From: Spirochaetota bacterium
GTDB taxonomy: Bacteria > Spirochaetota > UBA4802 > UBA5550
Reading direction: 5' to 3'
Length of the DNA stretch: 52,240 nt
Assembly: GCA_016929135.1 (NCBI GenBank)
Contig: JAFGJK010000085.1
Span: forward strand, 1 to 52,240
Shown: piece by piece, positions 17,897-26,886 of the stretch
How the letters are laid out: every line of letters begins with the position of its first letter
How positions within the stretch are numbered: the stretch's first letter is position 1
Program-made: the position numbers and the translations under genes
Notes under the pieces: generated by a model
What the model was told of the DNA's origin: nothing
The model's database searches: none
What the model saw: the letters and a program-made list of their open reading frames with translations, nothing else

Positions 17897-18813
17897 TCAG
17901 GATTACGGATCTCTCCAAGCAGTTCGGCAAACTGCAGGCCGTGCACGCGCTGAACCTCCAGGTACGCAGGGGGGAGATCTTCGGCATCGTCGGTCCCGAC
18001 GGCGCCGGGAAGAGCACGTTGCTCAGGATGATGGCGTCAATTCTCAGGCCGAACACGGGGAGCATCCATATCGACAACAGGGACGTCTTTGACAATCCCT
18101 TCGTCACAAAGGAGAAGCTGGCCTACATGCCGCAGCAGTTCGGACTCTACGAGGATCTCACGGTGGAGGAGAACATATTCTTCTTCGGCAGGATCTTCGG
18201 CGTTCCGAGACGCGAGATACGAAAACGTCTCGTTCGCCTCTACGAGTTCAGCAACCTCGAGCCCTTCAGGGAGCGGCTGGCGGGGAAGCTCTCGGGAGGA
18301 ATGAAGCAGAAGCTAGGCCTTGCCTGCTGCCTTGTGCACAGCCCGAGCCTGATTCTTCTGGACGAGCCGACCAACGGCGTTGATCCGGTGTCACGGAGGG
18401 AGTTCTGGAAGATCCTCTACGACCTTCTCGGCGAAGGGGTGACGATCGTCGTGACCACCGCGTACCTGGACGAGGCTGAGCGGTGCAACCGGATCGCCTT
18501 TCTCTACGAAGGTGAAATCATAAAACTGGGGGAGCCGAAGTCTATACGACACGATATGGACCAGGCGATGGTGGAGATAATCGTGCAGAATTCACGTCCG
18601 GTGGAAGCACTCCTCTTGCAGAGCGGCAGGGTCTCCTCGGTCATACGCTCCGGCAATTCGTTGAAGATATTTACCGACGATGTGAAAAAGACCAGGTCGT
18701 TCCTGGAGAGATATCTTCGATCGAAAAAGGTGGAGTGGGAATCGATCAGGGAGATCCTGCCGACTCTTGAAGACAGCTTTATCAAGATCATCAGCAGGGA
18801 GGAGAACATCTGA
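17893..18813 (+). CDS. ABC transporter ATP-binding protein (first of two)
   Basis: The 306-residue ATPase contains Walker A GPDGAGKST (about residues 34-42), a Q-loop region (YMPQQFGLYEDLT), the ABC signature LSGGMKQKLGL, Walker B LILLDEPT and a D-loop (NGVDPVSR). The usual switch histidine position reads VTTAYLDEAER, so His is replaced by Ala or Tyr there, a feature to check for full activity. The C-terminal ~80 residues resemble the extension seen in drug-export ATPases. It starts with GTG inside the adaptor stop (GTGA) and ends at the start of the first permease (TGATG). It likely energises the two permeases that follow. Confidence 0.93.
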   Translation: MIRITDLSKQFGKLQAVHALNLQVRRGEIFGIVGPDGAGKSTLLRMMASILRPNTGSIHIDNRDVFDNPFVTKEKLAYMPQQFGLYEDLTVEENIFFFGRIFGVPRREIRKRLVRLYEFSNLEPFRERLAGKLSGGMKQKLGLACCLVHSPSLILLDEPTNGVDPVSRREFWKILYDLLGEGVTIVVTTAYLDEAERCNRIAFLYEGEIIKLGEPKSIRHDMDQAMVEIIVQNSRPVEALLLQSGRVSSVIRSGNSLKIFTDDVKKTRSFLERYLRSKKVEWESIREILPTLEDSFIKIISREENI

Positions 18814-19958
18814 TGCTGCGCTCGCTCAACAGAATCCTCACCCTGGCGGAGAAGGAGTGGATACAAATTCGCAGGGACCTGCGGAGCCTTTTGATCTCCC
18901 TGTTCATCCCTGCCGCCATGATCGTCCTCTTCGGCTATGCCCTGAACATGGACGTGAAGAACATCAGCGTGGGGGTCTTCGACCAGGACAAATCAGCCTT
19001 CTCCAGGAGCTACCTGGAGCGGTTCTCGCACACCGAGTACCTGGTCATCAGGCGCCATATCGAGAAATACGAAGACATCGATAGGCTGCTGGATTCCGGT
19101 GAGATCGCCATGGCGATGATCATTCCGCTGAACTTCCAGCGGGACTACACCTCCGGCCGCTCAGTCCCCGTGCAGCTTCTGGTGGACGGCTCCGACTCCA
19201 CCGCAGCCACCATATCAATCGGGTACGTGAAGGCAATCACGAACCAGTTTAACGCGGACAGGAGCATGGATAACCTGCGGCGCGCAGGCATCAGCTCGAT
19301 GCGGATGCCCATAGACATCAGGACGCGTATATGGTACAACCCCACGCTGGAGAGCAAGAATTTCATCGTTCCCGGGCTCATCGTGATCCTGCTGACGGTC
19401 ATCTCTGCGCTCATCGCATCGCTCACCATATCAAGGGAGTGGGAGCGGGGGACCATGGAGACGCTCATCACCACGCCGGTGAGGAGGATTGAGATAATCT
19501 TCGGCAAGCTCATCCCCTTCATACTCATCGGTCTTTTCGATACGATCTTCTGCATCGCCGTAGGGTACTTCATATTTGACGCGCCCCTCAAGGGGAGCTT
19601 CCTTCTTTTCTGTGCCCTGGCGATCCTCTACTTCTCGGGGACATCGCTCATGGGGATACTCATCTCCTCCGCCACAAGGGTTCAGGTGATGTCGATTCAG
19701 GTGGCCATGTGGGTAACCTATCTGCCCTCCATGATTCTCTCCGGGTTCATCTTCCCCATCAAGAACATGCCCTCGGTGCTGCAGGTGATGACCTATATCA
19801 TTCCCGCACGGTATCTCATATCGATCGTCAACAGCATTGCCCTGAAGGGGGTGGGGCTCGCGTTCCTGTGGACGCAGGTGCTCTTCCTTCTTGGGTTCGT
19901 CGTGCTCATGCTGATGCTGAGTATCAGGAAAATGTCGGTGTCGCTCCCGGAAGCATGA
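18813..19958 (+). CDS. ABC-2 type permease (first of two)
   Basis: The 381-residue protein has the ABC-2 membrane layout: one N-terminal membrane helix (LLISLFIPAAMIVLFGYAL), a long periplasmic domain (about residues 45-185), then five further helices, with the family's EWERGTMETLITTPVRRIEIIFGKLIP coupling segment near residue 215-240 and a VTYLPSMILSGFIFPIKNMP segment later. It resembles YhhJ/YbhS-type permeases. It probably forms a heterodimer with the next gene product. Start and stop lie directly against their neighbours (1-nt overlap, then 1-nt gap), which is typical of one transcript. Confidence 0.92.
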   Translation: MLRSLNRILTLAEKEWIQIRRDLRSLLISLFIPAAMIVLFGYALNMDVKNISVGVFDQDKSAFSRSYLERFSHTEYLVIRRHIEKYEDIDRLLDSGEIAMAMIIPLNFQRDYTSGRSVPVQLLVDGSDSTAATISIGYVKAITNQFNADRSMDNLRRAGISSMRMPIDIRTRIWYNPTLESKNFIVPGLIVILLTVISALIASLTISREWERGTMETLITTPVRRIEIIFGKLIPFILIGLFDTIFCIAVGYFIFDAPLKGSFLLFCALAILYFSGTSLMGILISSATRVQVMSIQVAMWVTYLPSMILSGFIFPIKNMPSVLQVMTYIIPARYLISIVNSIALKGVGLAFLWTQVLFLLGFVVLMLMLSIRKMSVSLPEA

Positions 19959-19959
19959 T

Positions 19960-21252
19960 ATGAAAAAGCTCAACTGGTCGATCATCAGGACGGTGGTGGA
20001 GAAGGAATTCAAGGAGATCCTGAGGGATAAGAGAATGCGCGGCATCATTTTCGGCGCCCCCCTGGGGATGCTCTTCATGTTCGGGTACGCCGTGAGTACC
20101 GATGTGAACAACATTGACATGGGGGTGCTGGACGAGGACAGGACCGCCATGAGCAGGGAGATCGTCAGGGCCTTCACCGGATCGGGGTATTTCAAGCACA
20201 CAATCGAGCTAAGGAGCGAAAAGGAAATCGGTCCGCTTCTCGACTCCGGTGAGATCGAGGTGCTTTTAAGGATGGAGCGCGGCCTGTCGCAAAACGCCGA
20301 GAATGGCAGGGGGGCCCAAGTTCAGATCATCGTCGACGGGGCGAACTCGAGCCGGGCAGCCGTGATTTCCGCCTACGTGAACCAGATTATCGGCACGCTC
20401 TTTTTCGAGAAGCTGAAATCCGGAATACAGTCGAAGGTGATCACACGGACCGCCACCGCGCAGTCGCCGGGCGACATGGCCAGGGCGCTCTCCTCGCAAT
20501 GGGAGGGGCCCACACAAGGGGAGAATGGGCCATCCCAGGGTGAGGGGGCATTCCGAGAAAATGGACTTTCCCAGGGGCAGGGCGGGTCCTTCGGCTTCCA
20601 GCTGGGTCGCATGGTGGAGATCCGTGAGCGGTCCTTTTCCAATCCGAGCCTCACCAGCAGGAATTTTTTCCTTCCCGGGGTCGTGGTCATGCTGGTATCG
20701 CTCATTGCCATCATGCTCACCGCGATGTCCATAGTGAAGGAGCGTGAGCTGGGGACCATCGAGCAGATCATCGTCTCCCCCATCGATCCCTACGAGTACA
20801 TGCTCGGAAAGACGATACCCTTCGCGGTGATCGCCTTTTTCGACATGGTGATGGTGACACTCGTGTCAATATGGTACTTCGGTGTCCCCTTCAACGGCAG
20901 CATGATATTCCTGTACTTCAGCGGACTCATTTACATCTTCTGCTCGCTGGCCATCGGCCTCTACATATCCACGATATCGGCGACGCAGCAGCAGGCGATG
21001 CTCTCCACCTTCCTGTACTTTTTCCCGGCGCTCGTGTTCTCCGGCTTCATATTTCCGATATACTCCATGCCGGAGACCATACAGGTGGCGACCTACATCA
21101 TTCCCCTGCGCTACTTCATCACCATCGTCCGCGGTGTGTTTCTCAAGGGTATAGGGATTAGGTACCTGTGGCCGGAACTCCTGGCCCTGCTGCTGATCGG
21201 GCTGCTGCTCATGAAACTGAGCGCGGGCAGGTTCCGGAGGGGGCTCGAATGA
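19960..21252 (+). CDS. ABC-2 type permease (second of two) with a Gln/Gly-rich insertion
   Basis: This 430-residue paralogue of the preceding permease has the same layout: N-terminal helix, periplasmic domain, five C-terminal helices, coupling segment KERELGTIEQIIVSPIDPYEYMLGK and FPALVFSGFIFPIYSMP. It is about 50 residues longer, partly because of a low-complexity insertion at roughly residues 180-210 in the periplasmic domain, rich in Gly, Gln, Glu and Ser (WEGPTQG, ENGPSQG, ENGLSQGQGG). With the first permease it should form the transmembrane pore of the exporter. Its last codon overlaps the start of the second ATPase by 4 nt (ATGA). Confidence 0.92.
   Translation: MKKLNWSIIRTVVEKEFKEILRDKRMRGIIFGAPLGMLFMFGYAVSTDVNNIDMGVLDEDRTAMSREIVRAFTGSGYFKHTIELRSEKEIGPLLDSGEIEVLLRMERGLSQNAENGRGAQVQIIVDGANSSRAAVISAYVNQIIGTLFFEKLKSGIQSKVITRTATAQSPGDMARALSSQWEGPTQGENGPSQGEGAFRENGLSQGQGGSFGFQLGRMVEIRERSFSNPSLTSRNFFLPGVVVMLVSLIAIMLTAMSIVKERELGTIEQIIVSPIDPYEYMLGKTIPFAVIAFFDMVMVTLVSIWYFGVPFNGSMIFLYFSGLIYIFCSLAIGLYISTISATQQQAMLSTFLYFFPALVFSGFIFPIYSMPETIQVATYIIPLRYFITIVRGVFLKGIGIRYLWPELLALLLIGLLLMKLSAGRFRRGLE
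20497..20590 (+). repeat. Degenerate in-frame repeat in the second permease
   Basis: About 94 bp encode three imperfect copies of a 7-residue-like unit, (E/N)G(P/L)(S/T)QG. At DNA level the copies share a GGGCC...CCAGGG pattern at a period near 21 nt. The frame is kept, so the reading frame of the permease is not disturbed. It lies in the predicted periplasmic domain. Confidence 0.6.
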
Positions 21253-22178
21253 TGGACACCGTCGTGTCGGTGGAAAACCTTTCAAAGAAGTTCGGGGACT
21301 TCACCGCGGTGGATAGGGTCAGTTTCACCGTGAGAAGGGGGGAGATCTTCGGCTTCCTGGGCCCTAACGGGGCAGGGAAGAGCACCACGATAAAGATGCT
21401 CTGTGGAATCCTCTCACCCACCGGCGGCCGCGGTGAGGTCATGGGGCACGATATCGTGGACGAACAGGATTCCATTAAAAGAATTATCGGCTACATGTCC
21501 CAGCGATTTTCGCTCTATAAGGACCTGACGATCATTGAGAATCTGAAGTTCTTCGGGAGCGTCTACGGTCTCGAGGGGGCGCGCCTGCGGCGCGCCATCG
21601 ACAGGGTCCTGGAGCTTGCCGGGATCGGGACGAGGAAGGATCTATCGGTGACCAGCCTCCCGGGGGGGATCCGCCAGCGTCTCGCCCTGGGGTGTGCGAT
21701 CCTTCACGACCCTCCCATACTCTTTCTCGACGAGCCCACCTCAGGTGTCGACCCCATCATGCGTCGAAACTTCTGGGACATTATCTACCGGTTCTCCGAC
21801 GAGGGTCGTACGGTATTCGTCACCACCCACTACATGGACGAGGCGGAGCACTGCCACAGGATCGCCCTCATCATTTCCGGGGAGCTCATCGCACTGGATA
21901 TGCCCTCCAGGCTCAAGCAGTCCATCCCCTATTCGGTGTATAACATCAGGGTGGACAACTTCATCGAGCTCTTCGATGACATATCCTCACTAAGAGTCGT
22001 CGAAGAGGCGGCTATCTTTGGAAGCGACATTCATGTTCTCTGCAAAAAGGGTGCGGATATAAAGGGGGAGCTCTCGCAGCTGATGAGGCGGGAATCGATT
22101 TCCCGGTTCATCGTTGAGGAGATCAGTCCGAGCCTCGAGGACGTCTTCGTCACCTCTGCACGGAAATACGGCCTGTAG
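21249..22178 (+). CDS. ABC transporter ATP-binding protein (second of two)
   Basis: The protein has about 309 residues and starts at the ATG within the upstream stop (ATGA). Walker A is GPNGAGKST and Walker B is ILFLDEPTSGVDP. The signature loop reads LPGGIRQRLALG rather than LSGG; LP-type signatures occur in the YbhF/RbbA half-ATPases that I recall. The switch histidine is present (VTTHYMDEAEH). This is the reverse of the first ATPase, which keeps LSGGM but lacks the switch His, suggesting an asymmetric pair with one fully competent site. It closes the efflux operon; no clear terminator follows. Confidence 0.93.
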   Translation: MMDTVVSVENLSKKFGDFTAVDRVSFTVRRGEIFGFLGPNGAGKSTTIKMLCGILSPTGGRGEVMGHDIVDEQDSIKRIIGYMSQRFSLYKDLTIIENLKFFGSVYGLEGARLRRAIDRVLELAGIGTRKDLSVTSLPGGIRQRLALGCAILHDPPILFLDEPTSGVDPIMRRNFWDIIYRFSDEGRTVFVTTHYMDEAEHCHRIALIISGELIALDMPSRLKQSIPYSVYNIRVDNFIELFDDISSLRVVEEAAIFGSDIHVLCKKGADIKGELSQLMRRESISRFIVEEISPSLEDVFVTSARKYGL

Positions 22179-22289
22179 CCGGGTGCGTTGATTTTCACGG
22201 CTGTTCGTTTTAATGCTTGATAAAATACACCCCCCCGTGAATCTTCGAATCAAAGGGTGCGCATATATAACCGCCCTTGAGAGGCCGTC

Positions 22290-22817
22290 ATGAACCGTAG
22301 GAGACTATTCATCGTCATCGCAACATTGCTGATGGTAATCGGCTGCAGCCGCTTCGATATGACCGGCTACGAGGATACGCGGAAGGGCTTTTCGATCAAC
22401 CTACCGAAAAAATGGGAGATAAAAAGGGATTATATGGGGGCCGACGTGGCGGCGCTGGACCCGCAAGGGAGCGGTATCATGCAGTTCAGGCCAAACGTGA
22501 CAGTGATATCGGAATCAATGCCCGCGGCATTGCGCCCTCACGATTACTACCGGCTTCAGTTCAAATCAATCCAGAGTCTCACGGACCGGATCAGGAATTT
22601 TCACCTGCAGGAGAACAGGTTTGTAATGATCGGCGGGGTCCAGGGGAAGCGGCTCATATACGGATACAGCGTCGGCGAGCTTCGGGTGATGGTGATCTCC
22701 TGCTCGGTGATACACAACGGCACCGGCTATGTCATCACCGGCACCACCACCTACGAGAACTTCAATACGTTTAAGGACACCTTCCTTAGGGTCTACAAGA
22801 GCTTCCGGTTTCGATGA
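22290..22817 (+). CDS. DcrB/PsbP-like lipoprotein of unknown function
   Basis: This 175-residue protein has a lipoprotein signal (MNRRRLFIVIATLLMVIGC, lipobox VIGC with Cys near residue 19). The mature part begins DTRKGFSINLPKKWEIKRD and continues with QGKRLIYGYSVGELRVMVISCSVIHNGTGYVITGTTTYENF. This layout, a sheet-rich domain opening with a GF(S/R)INLPxxW motif, recalls DcrB/PsbP-type (DUF1795) lipoproteins. The role is unknown. TGAGAGG precedes the ATG. It stands alone between the efflux operon and the phosphatase gene, in the same direction. Confidence 0.75.
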   Translation: MNRRRLFIVIATLLMVIGCSRFDMTGYEDTRKGFSINLPKKWEIKRDYMGADVAALDPQGSGIMQFRPNVTVISESMPAALRPHDYYRLQFKSIQSLTDRIRNFHLQENRFVMIGGVQGKRLIYGYSVGELRVMVISCSVIHNGTGYVITGTTTYENFNTFKDTFLRVYKSFRFR

Positions 22818-22880
22818 TGGAGACCCCGCATCGGGCCGCCTGCACTGAGGGGAATCATGCATGGGAGAGAGGACACTAGA

Positions 22881-23684
22881 ATGGATCGCAGCCTAAAAGC
22901 TCGCGATATCGCCTATCTGCACGATAGCGTTCTCAAGGCCGGGAAGAAGGCCCTGACTGTGCAGAGGAAGGGCGTATCGGTCAGACGAAAGGAGGATGCA
23001 TCCATCGTGACCCAGGCGGACACGATGGTGCAGGAATACCTTGCGACGCGAATTTTGAGGCGTTTCGGAGAGGTGAACTTCGTCTGCGAGGAGGAATCGG
23101 ATCTTCCACGGAAACAGCTCACGCCGGAGACCATCACCGCCATCATTGATCCCGTTGACGGAACGTCGATGTTCAGCATGTACATGCCCATCTGGTGTGT
23201 CTCTTTGGGTATCTATCTCGGGTACCGGCCCCTGTACGGGTTCGTCTACGCGCCGGGGATGGATATGTTCTTCCACAACGACGATGATGCCGCCTATGTC
23301 AACCGCCGCCGGGTAAGGGTGATGACCCAGTTCACCATAGACTCGGAGACAAACATATTCTACGCCACCGAGATATACCGTCGACTCCTTATCACCTTTC
23401 CGGGAAAGGCCAGGAATCTGGGATCCACGGCGCTGCATGCCTGCCTCACGGTGGACAACGCCAGGAACAGGACTCTTGCCTTCATCGGGAAGTCATATAT
23501 CTGGGACTGGGGGGGGGCCATCCCGGTGATACTCAAGGCAGGGGGTGGGCTTCGCTACCTTGATGGGAGCCACTTTGATTTCAGGGAGGTCGCCGAGAAT
23601 GGATACATCCTTCCGGATTATCTGCTGGCCTACACCTATCACGATTTCTCAGCGGTGCGGAGCATCTTCTCCCCGCATCAGTGA
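22881..23684 (+). CDS. Inositol monophosphatase-family phosphatase
   Basis: The enzyme has about 267 residues and the Mg-dependent IMPase fold signatures: EEESD (metal ligands) near residue 72, DPVDGTSMF near residue 90 and WDWGGAIPVILKAGGG near 208. SIVTQAD at about residue 40 corresponds to the loop before the active site. Relatives hydrolyse inositol-1-phosphate, histidinol phosphate, 3'-phosphoadenosine-5'-phosphate or fructose-1,6-bisphosphate, and the substrate cannot be decided here. The start at 22881 is favoured by GAGAGAGGA seven bases upstream; an ATG at 22857 is in frame. Inositol use fits spirochaetes with inositol-containing lipids, but no other inositol gene is in view. Confidence 0.88.
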   Translation: MDRSLKARDIAYLHDSVLKAGKKALTVQRKGVSVRRKEDASIVTQADTMVQEYLATRILRRFGEVNFVCEEESDLPRKQLTPETITAIIDPVDGTSMFSMYMPIWCVSLGIYLGYRPLYGFVYAPGMDMFFHNDDDAAYVNRRRVRVMTQFTIDSETNIFYATEIYRRLLITFPGKARNLGSTALHACLTVDNARNRTLAFIGKSYIWDWGGAIPVILKAGGGLRYLDGSHFDFREVAENGYILPDYLLAYTYHDFSAVRSIFSPHQ

Positions 23685-23884
23685 CCGGGCGGTTCTGCAT
23701 CATCCTGCCGACGTGATATGGTTCGGATTTCAGGCCGCTCCGGATTAATAGATTGACAATACAGGGATATAAAAAAAATATTTACCATCACATTGAAAGA
23801 ATACCGTCTAATCAGAATTGTCACTGAATGGCACTGTGAGGCTCTGAAGAGCGGTGGTTCTTACTGCATGATAGGGATGTTTTC

Positions 23885-24403
23885 ATGAATACTGTTCCAA
23901 AGCTGGCCTCTGTCAGGCCCCCCATACCGAGGGCGAAGATCTACGGGATTCTGGCGATACTCGTATCGGCCGCTCTTGCGGCTCTGTTCTGCTATGCCGT
24001 TTACTTCCTGAAGCTGGACATCTACAATTTTGAAGACGGCTCTCTCCAGGCGATGCATTCCGCAACCTATTATGCGCTGGCCGTACCGATCGGCCTCGTG
24101 ACACTCTTTGTCATCGGGACCGGCTTCTGGATCGGCTGGACAATCTTAACGATCAAGGTGGTTCCTCCCATGCCCGAAATAGTGGATAAAAAGGATCATT
24201 CGAAATTCAAGGCGTTTCTCCTGTGCCTCTTCACAATGGCGCTTGCGGGCCTGTTGCTGTACGGGCTCTATCTCAGGAATTTCTGGGCTCTCGCGATTCC
24301 CGCGACGGCCATATCCCTGGTTGTACTGGGCGCGGTATTCTGGGTGGGCATTGCGATCATAACCACAAGGTCGACGCTCCCCGAGCACAAGAAAGAATCA
24401 TGA
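23885..24403 (+). CDS. Four-helix membrane protein with internal duplication
   Basis: This 172-residue protein has four predicted membrane helices at about 18-42, 63-90, 108-128 and 133-158, and no recognised domain. The two halves resemble each other: ALAVPIGLVTLFVIGTGFWI in the first and ALAIPATAISLVVLGAVFWV in the second, each preceded by a similar helix ending in LKLDIYN or LYLRN. This is probably a tandem duplication of a two-helix unit. It lies 6 bp before the first GT4 gene and begins that operon, so it may help to anchor or assist the glycosyltransferases, although nothing in the sequence proves this. About 200 bp without a gene precede it; a TTGACA at 23753 lacks a convincing -10. 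Confidence 0.8.
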   Translation: MNTVPKLASVRPPIPRAKIYGILAILVSAALAALFCYAVYFLKLDIYNFEDGSLQAMHSATYYALAVPIGLVTLFVIGTGFWIGWTILTIKVVPPMPEIVDKKDHSKFKAFLLCLFTMALAGLLLYGLYLRNFWALAIPATAISLVVLGAVFWVGIAIITTRSTLPEHKKES

Positions 24404-24409
24404 TCCCCC

Positions 24410-25651
24410 ATGAAAGTCCTTTTGCTGTGCTATCGCGGGAATCCCTATTGCGGCGGGCAGGGAATTTATCTTTATCATCTGAGTAAAGAGCTGGCTAGGC
24501 TCGGCGTTGAGGTCGACGTGATCGTCGGCCCCCCCTACCCGGAGCCGCTGGAGGATTGGGCCGCGGTCTACAAGCTGGACAACCTGAACATCTGGTCGAT
24601 ACGGACCTCCCACATCCCCTACGAGAAGCTGGTGAGGGTCTATTCCCCCCTCAACTTCGCCGACTACTTTCTCACGAGGTTCCACATATTTCCCGAGATG
24701 GAGACCTTCAGCATCCGCGCCTTCGCACTCCTGAAGGAGCTTCTGAAAACGAAGCGATACGACATCATACACGACGTAAATTCCCTCGGCTGGGGGATGG
24801 CACTCATGAAGGGGTTCGGCATTCCGGTTGTGTCAACGATCCATCATCCCCTGACCCAGGATATGCAGGCGGACCTTGGTGTGGACAAGAGTTTCTGGGA
24901 AAAGATGACTACAATCCTCTTCTACCCGATTCAGATGCAGCGTTTCGTGATCCGCCGCATGGACAGGGTGATCACCTCCTCGATCGACGGGATATCGGAG
25001 CTCCGCAGGGCATTCGGTCTCGACGAGCATCGAATATCGGTCGTATACAACGGCATGGATGTGGAGGCCTTCAGGAACACCGGGGAGCCCAGGGAGGATC
25101 GATCGCTTCTCTTCGTTGGTAACACTGAGGACCACAAGAAGGGGCTCACCTACCTGCTGGAGGCGATGACGATGCTCCCCGAGGACGTCACCCTAACCAT
25201 TGTTGACGACGGCCCGCCGAAGAAGTTGAACGCAGCAAACCTTATTGAGCGGTTCAGACTTGCGACTCGCGTCACCATCACCGGAAAGCTCGACATGGCC
25301 TCGCTGGTGAGCCTCTACAGCAGGAAGACGGTACTGGTAATGTCGTCGCTCCATGAGGGATTCGGGCTTCCGGCAGCCGAGGCCATGGCGTGCGAGACGC
25401 CGGTGGTGGTCACCAGGGCCGGGGCGCTCACCGAGGTGGTGGACGACAGATCGGGAATTCTGGTGGAGATGCGGAACCCTGCCGCGCTCAGAGACGCGGT
25501 CATGAAACTGCTGGAAGACCCGGGGCTCAGGAGGGAGATGGGGGCCTACGGACGCACAAGGGCCGTGGAAAACTTCGCGTGGCCCAGCGCGGCGAGGAAC
25601 ACCATGAAGGTATACGAATCAGTAATTCAGTCATACAGGAGCCGGTCATGA
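24410..25651 (+). CDS. GT4-family glycosyltransferase (first of tandem pair)
   Basis: This 413-residue enzyme has a two-domain GT-B fold. The N-terminal domain starts LLLCYRGNPYCGGQGIYLYH with the glycine-rich loop of GT4 enzymes; the C-terminal domain carries LFVGNTEDHKKGLTYLLEAM and the nucleotide-sugar site LHEGFGLPAAEAMACETPVV (E-x7-E type). It is predicted to transfer a sugar from a nucleotide donor onto a glycan or lipid acceptor at the inner face of the membrane. It has no membrane helix or signal peptide. Its stop codon overlaps the start of the second paralogue by 4 bp. Donor and acceptor are unknown. Confidence 0.92.
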   Translation: MKVLLLCYRGNPYCGGQGIYLYHLSKELARLGVEVDVIVGPPYPEPLEDWAAVYKLDNLNIWSIRTSHIPYEKLVRVYSPLNFADYFLTRFHIFPEMETFSIRAFALLKELLKTKRYDIIHDVNSLGWGMALMKGFGIPVVSTIHHPLTQDMQADLGVDKSFWEKMTTILFYPIQMQRFVIRRMDRVITSSIDGISELRRAFGLDEHRISVVYNGMDVEAFRNTGEPREDRSLLFVGNTEDHKKGLTYLLEAMTMLPEDVTLTIVDDGPPKKLNAANLIERFRLATRVTITGKLDMASLVSLYSRKTVLVMSSLHEGFGLPAAEAMACETPVVVTRAGALTEVVDDRSGILVEMRNPAALRDAVMKLLEDPGLRREMGAYGRTRAVENFAWPSAARNTMKVYESVIQSYRSRS

Positions 25652-26886
25652 AAATCTGTCTGCTCAGTTACCGCGGGAATCCCTACTGCGGCGGCCAGGG
25701 CATTTACCTGATGTATCTTGCCAGGGAGTTGGTCAAGCTGGGGCACGAGGTCCACACGGTGGTGGGACCGCCGTATCCCTTCGAGATGGAGGGGGTCACC
25801 AGCCATTATATAAGCAACCATAATTATTTCAACGTGAAGAAGAATTACATCAAGCCGCACAAGCCCTTCGCCACCCTGCAACCCCTGAACCTGTACGAGT
25901 TCATCGCATCGAAGCTGGGCATATTTCCAGAGATAGAGACCTTCTCCTTCCGGGCATTCCTGAAGATGAAGGAGATACTGAAGACGCACAGGTTCGACGT
26001 CATTCATGACAACCAGTGCCTTGGGTACGGGTTTCTGATGATCAAGCTCTTCGGGATACCCTTCGTCTCCACGATCCATCACCCGCTGAGCATCGACAGG
26101 TCCACCTGGTTCGAATACCCCTCGGACTTCAACCTGAAGATAAAGAGGGTGCTCTACTATCCGCTGATCATGCAGGCCTTCGTGGCCAACAGACTCGACA
26201 GGATCATCACCGTCTCACACGACTCGGCGGTGGAGATCCACAGGGCCTTCGGGGTCCCCGGGAAGAAGATCAGCGTCGTCTACAATGGAATGGACTCATC
26301 GATCTTTTACCCGAAGAAGAATATGAAAAAAAAGAAGAACAGCATCATCTTCGTGGGGAACGTGGAAGACCGTAAGAAGGGGGTGATCTACCTTTTCAAG
26401 GCGATGACCATGCTGAAGAACAAGGCCACACTCACCATCGTCGACGGCGGGGCCCCCAACAGGAATTTCATCCCCAGGCTGATCGATAAATTCGGCCTGA
26501 ACGACAGGATCATCTTTACCGGGAAGATCACGGTCGAACGGCTCATTGAGCTCTATTCTCAGCACGAGGTGGCGGTCTTCCCTTCGCTCTACGAGGGTTT
26601 CGGATTTCCCGCCGCCGAGGCGATGGCATGTGAGCTTCCGGTGGTCACTACCACCGGCGGGGCGCTTCCCGAGGTGGTGGGTAACCACATGGATACCGCC
26701 TACGTGGTGGAGCCCAGGGATCCCGAGGGGCTCGCAGGGGGAATCGATTATATGCTGGACAATCCCGCCTTTGCACGGAGGATGGGGCAGAAGGCGAGAA
26801 AGCGGATACTCTCCCTTTTTACCTGGGAGAACGCAGCGCTGGAGCTGGAAAAAATATACCGCGAGGTGATCATTGCTCACCGTTGA
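25648..26886 (+). CDS. GT4-family glycosyltransferase (second of tandem pair)
   Basis: The 412-residue protein is a close paralogue of its upstream neighbour. Both open with K(V/I)xLLxYRGNPYCGGQGIYL, both have GPPYP near residue 43, SFRAF or SIRAF near residue 105, HDxxxLGxG and STIHHPL, and both carry the EGFGxPAAEAMACE motif near the C-terminus. The start at 25648 is fixed by homology to the neighbour and by the ATGA overlap, although the frame is open further upstream. The two enzymes probably add successive sugars to one glycan. The last 14 bp overlap the methyltransferase gene. Confidence 0.92.
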   Translation: MKICLLSYRGNPYCGGQGIYLMYLARELVKLGHEVHTVVGPPYPFEMEGVTSHYISNHNYFNVKKNYIKPHKPFATLQPLNLYEFIASKLGIFPEIETFSFRAFLKMKEILKTHRFDVIHDNQCLGYGFLMIKLFGIPFVSTIHHPLSIDRSTWFEYPSDFNLKIKRVLYYPLIMQAFVANRLDRIITVSHDSAVEIHRAFGVPGKKISVVYNGMDSSIFYPKKNMKKKKNSIIFVGNVEDRKKGVIYLFKAMTMLKNKATLTIVDGGAPNRNFIPRLIDKFGLNDRIIFTGKITVERLIELYSQHEVAVFPSLYEGFGFPAAEAMACELPVVTTTGGALPEVVGNHMDTAYVVEPRDPEGLAGGIDYMLDNPAFARRMGQKARKRILSLFTWENAALELEKIYREVIIAHR

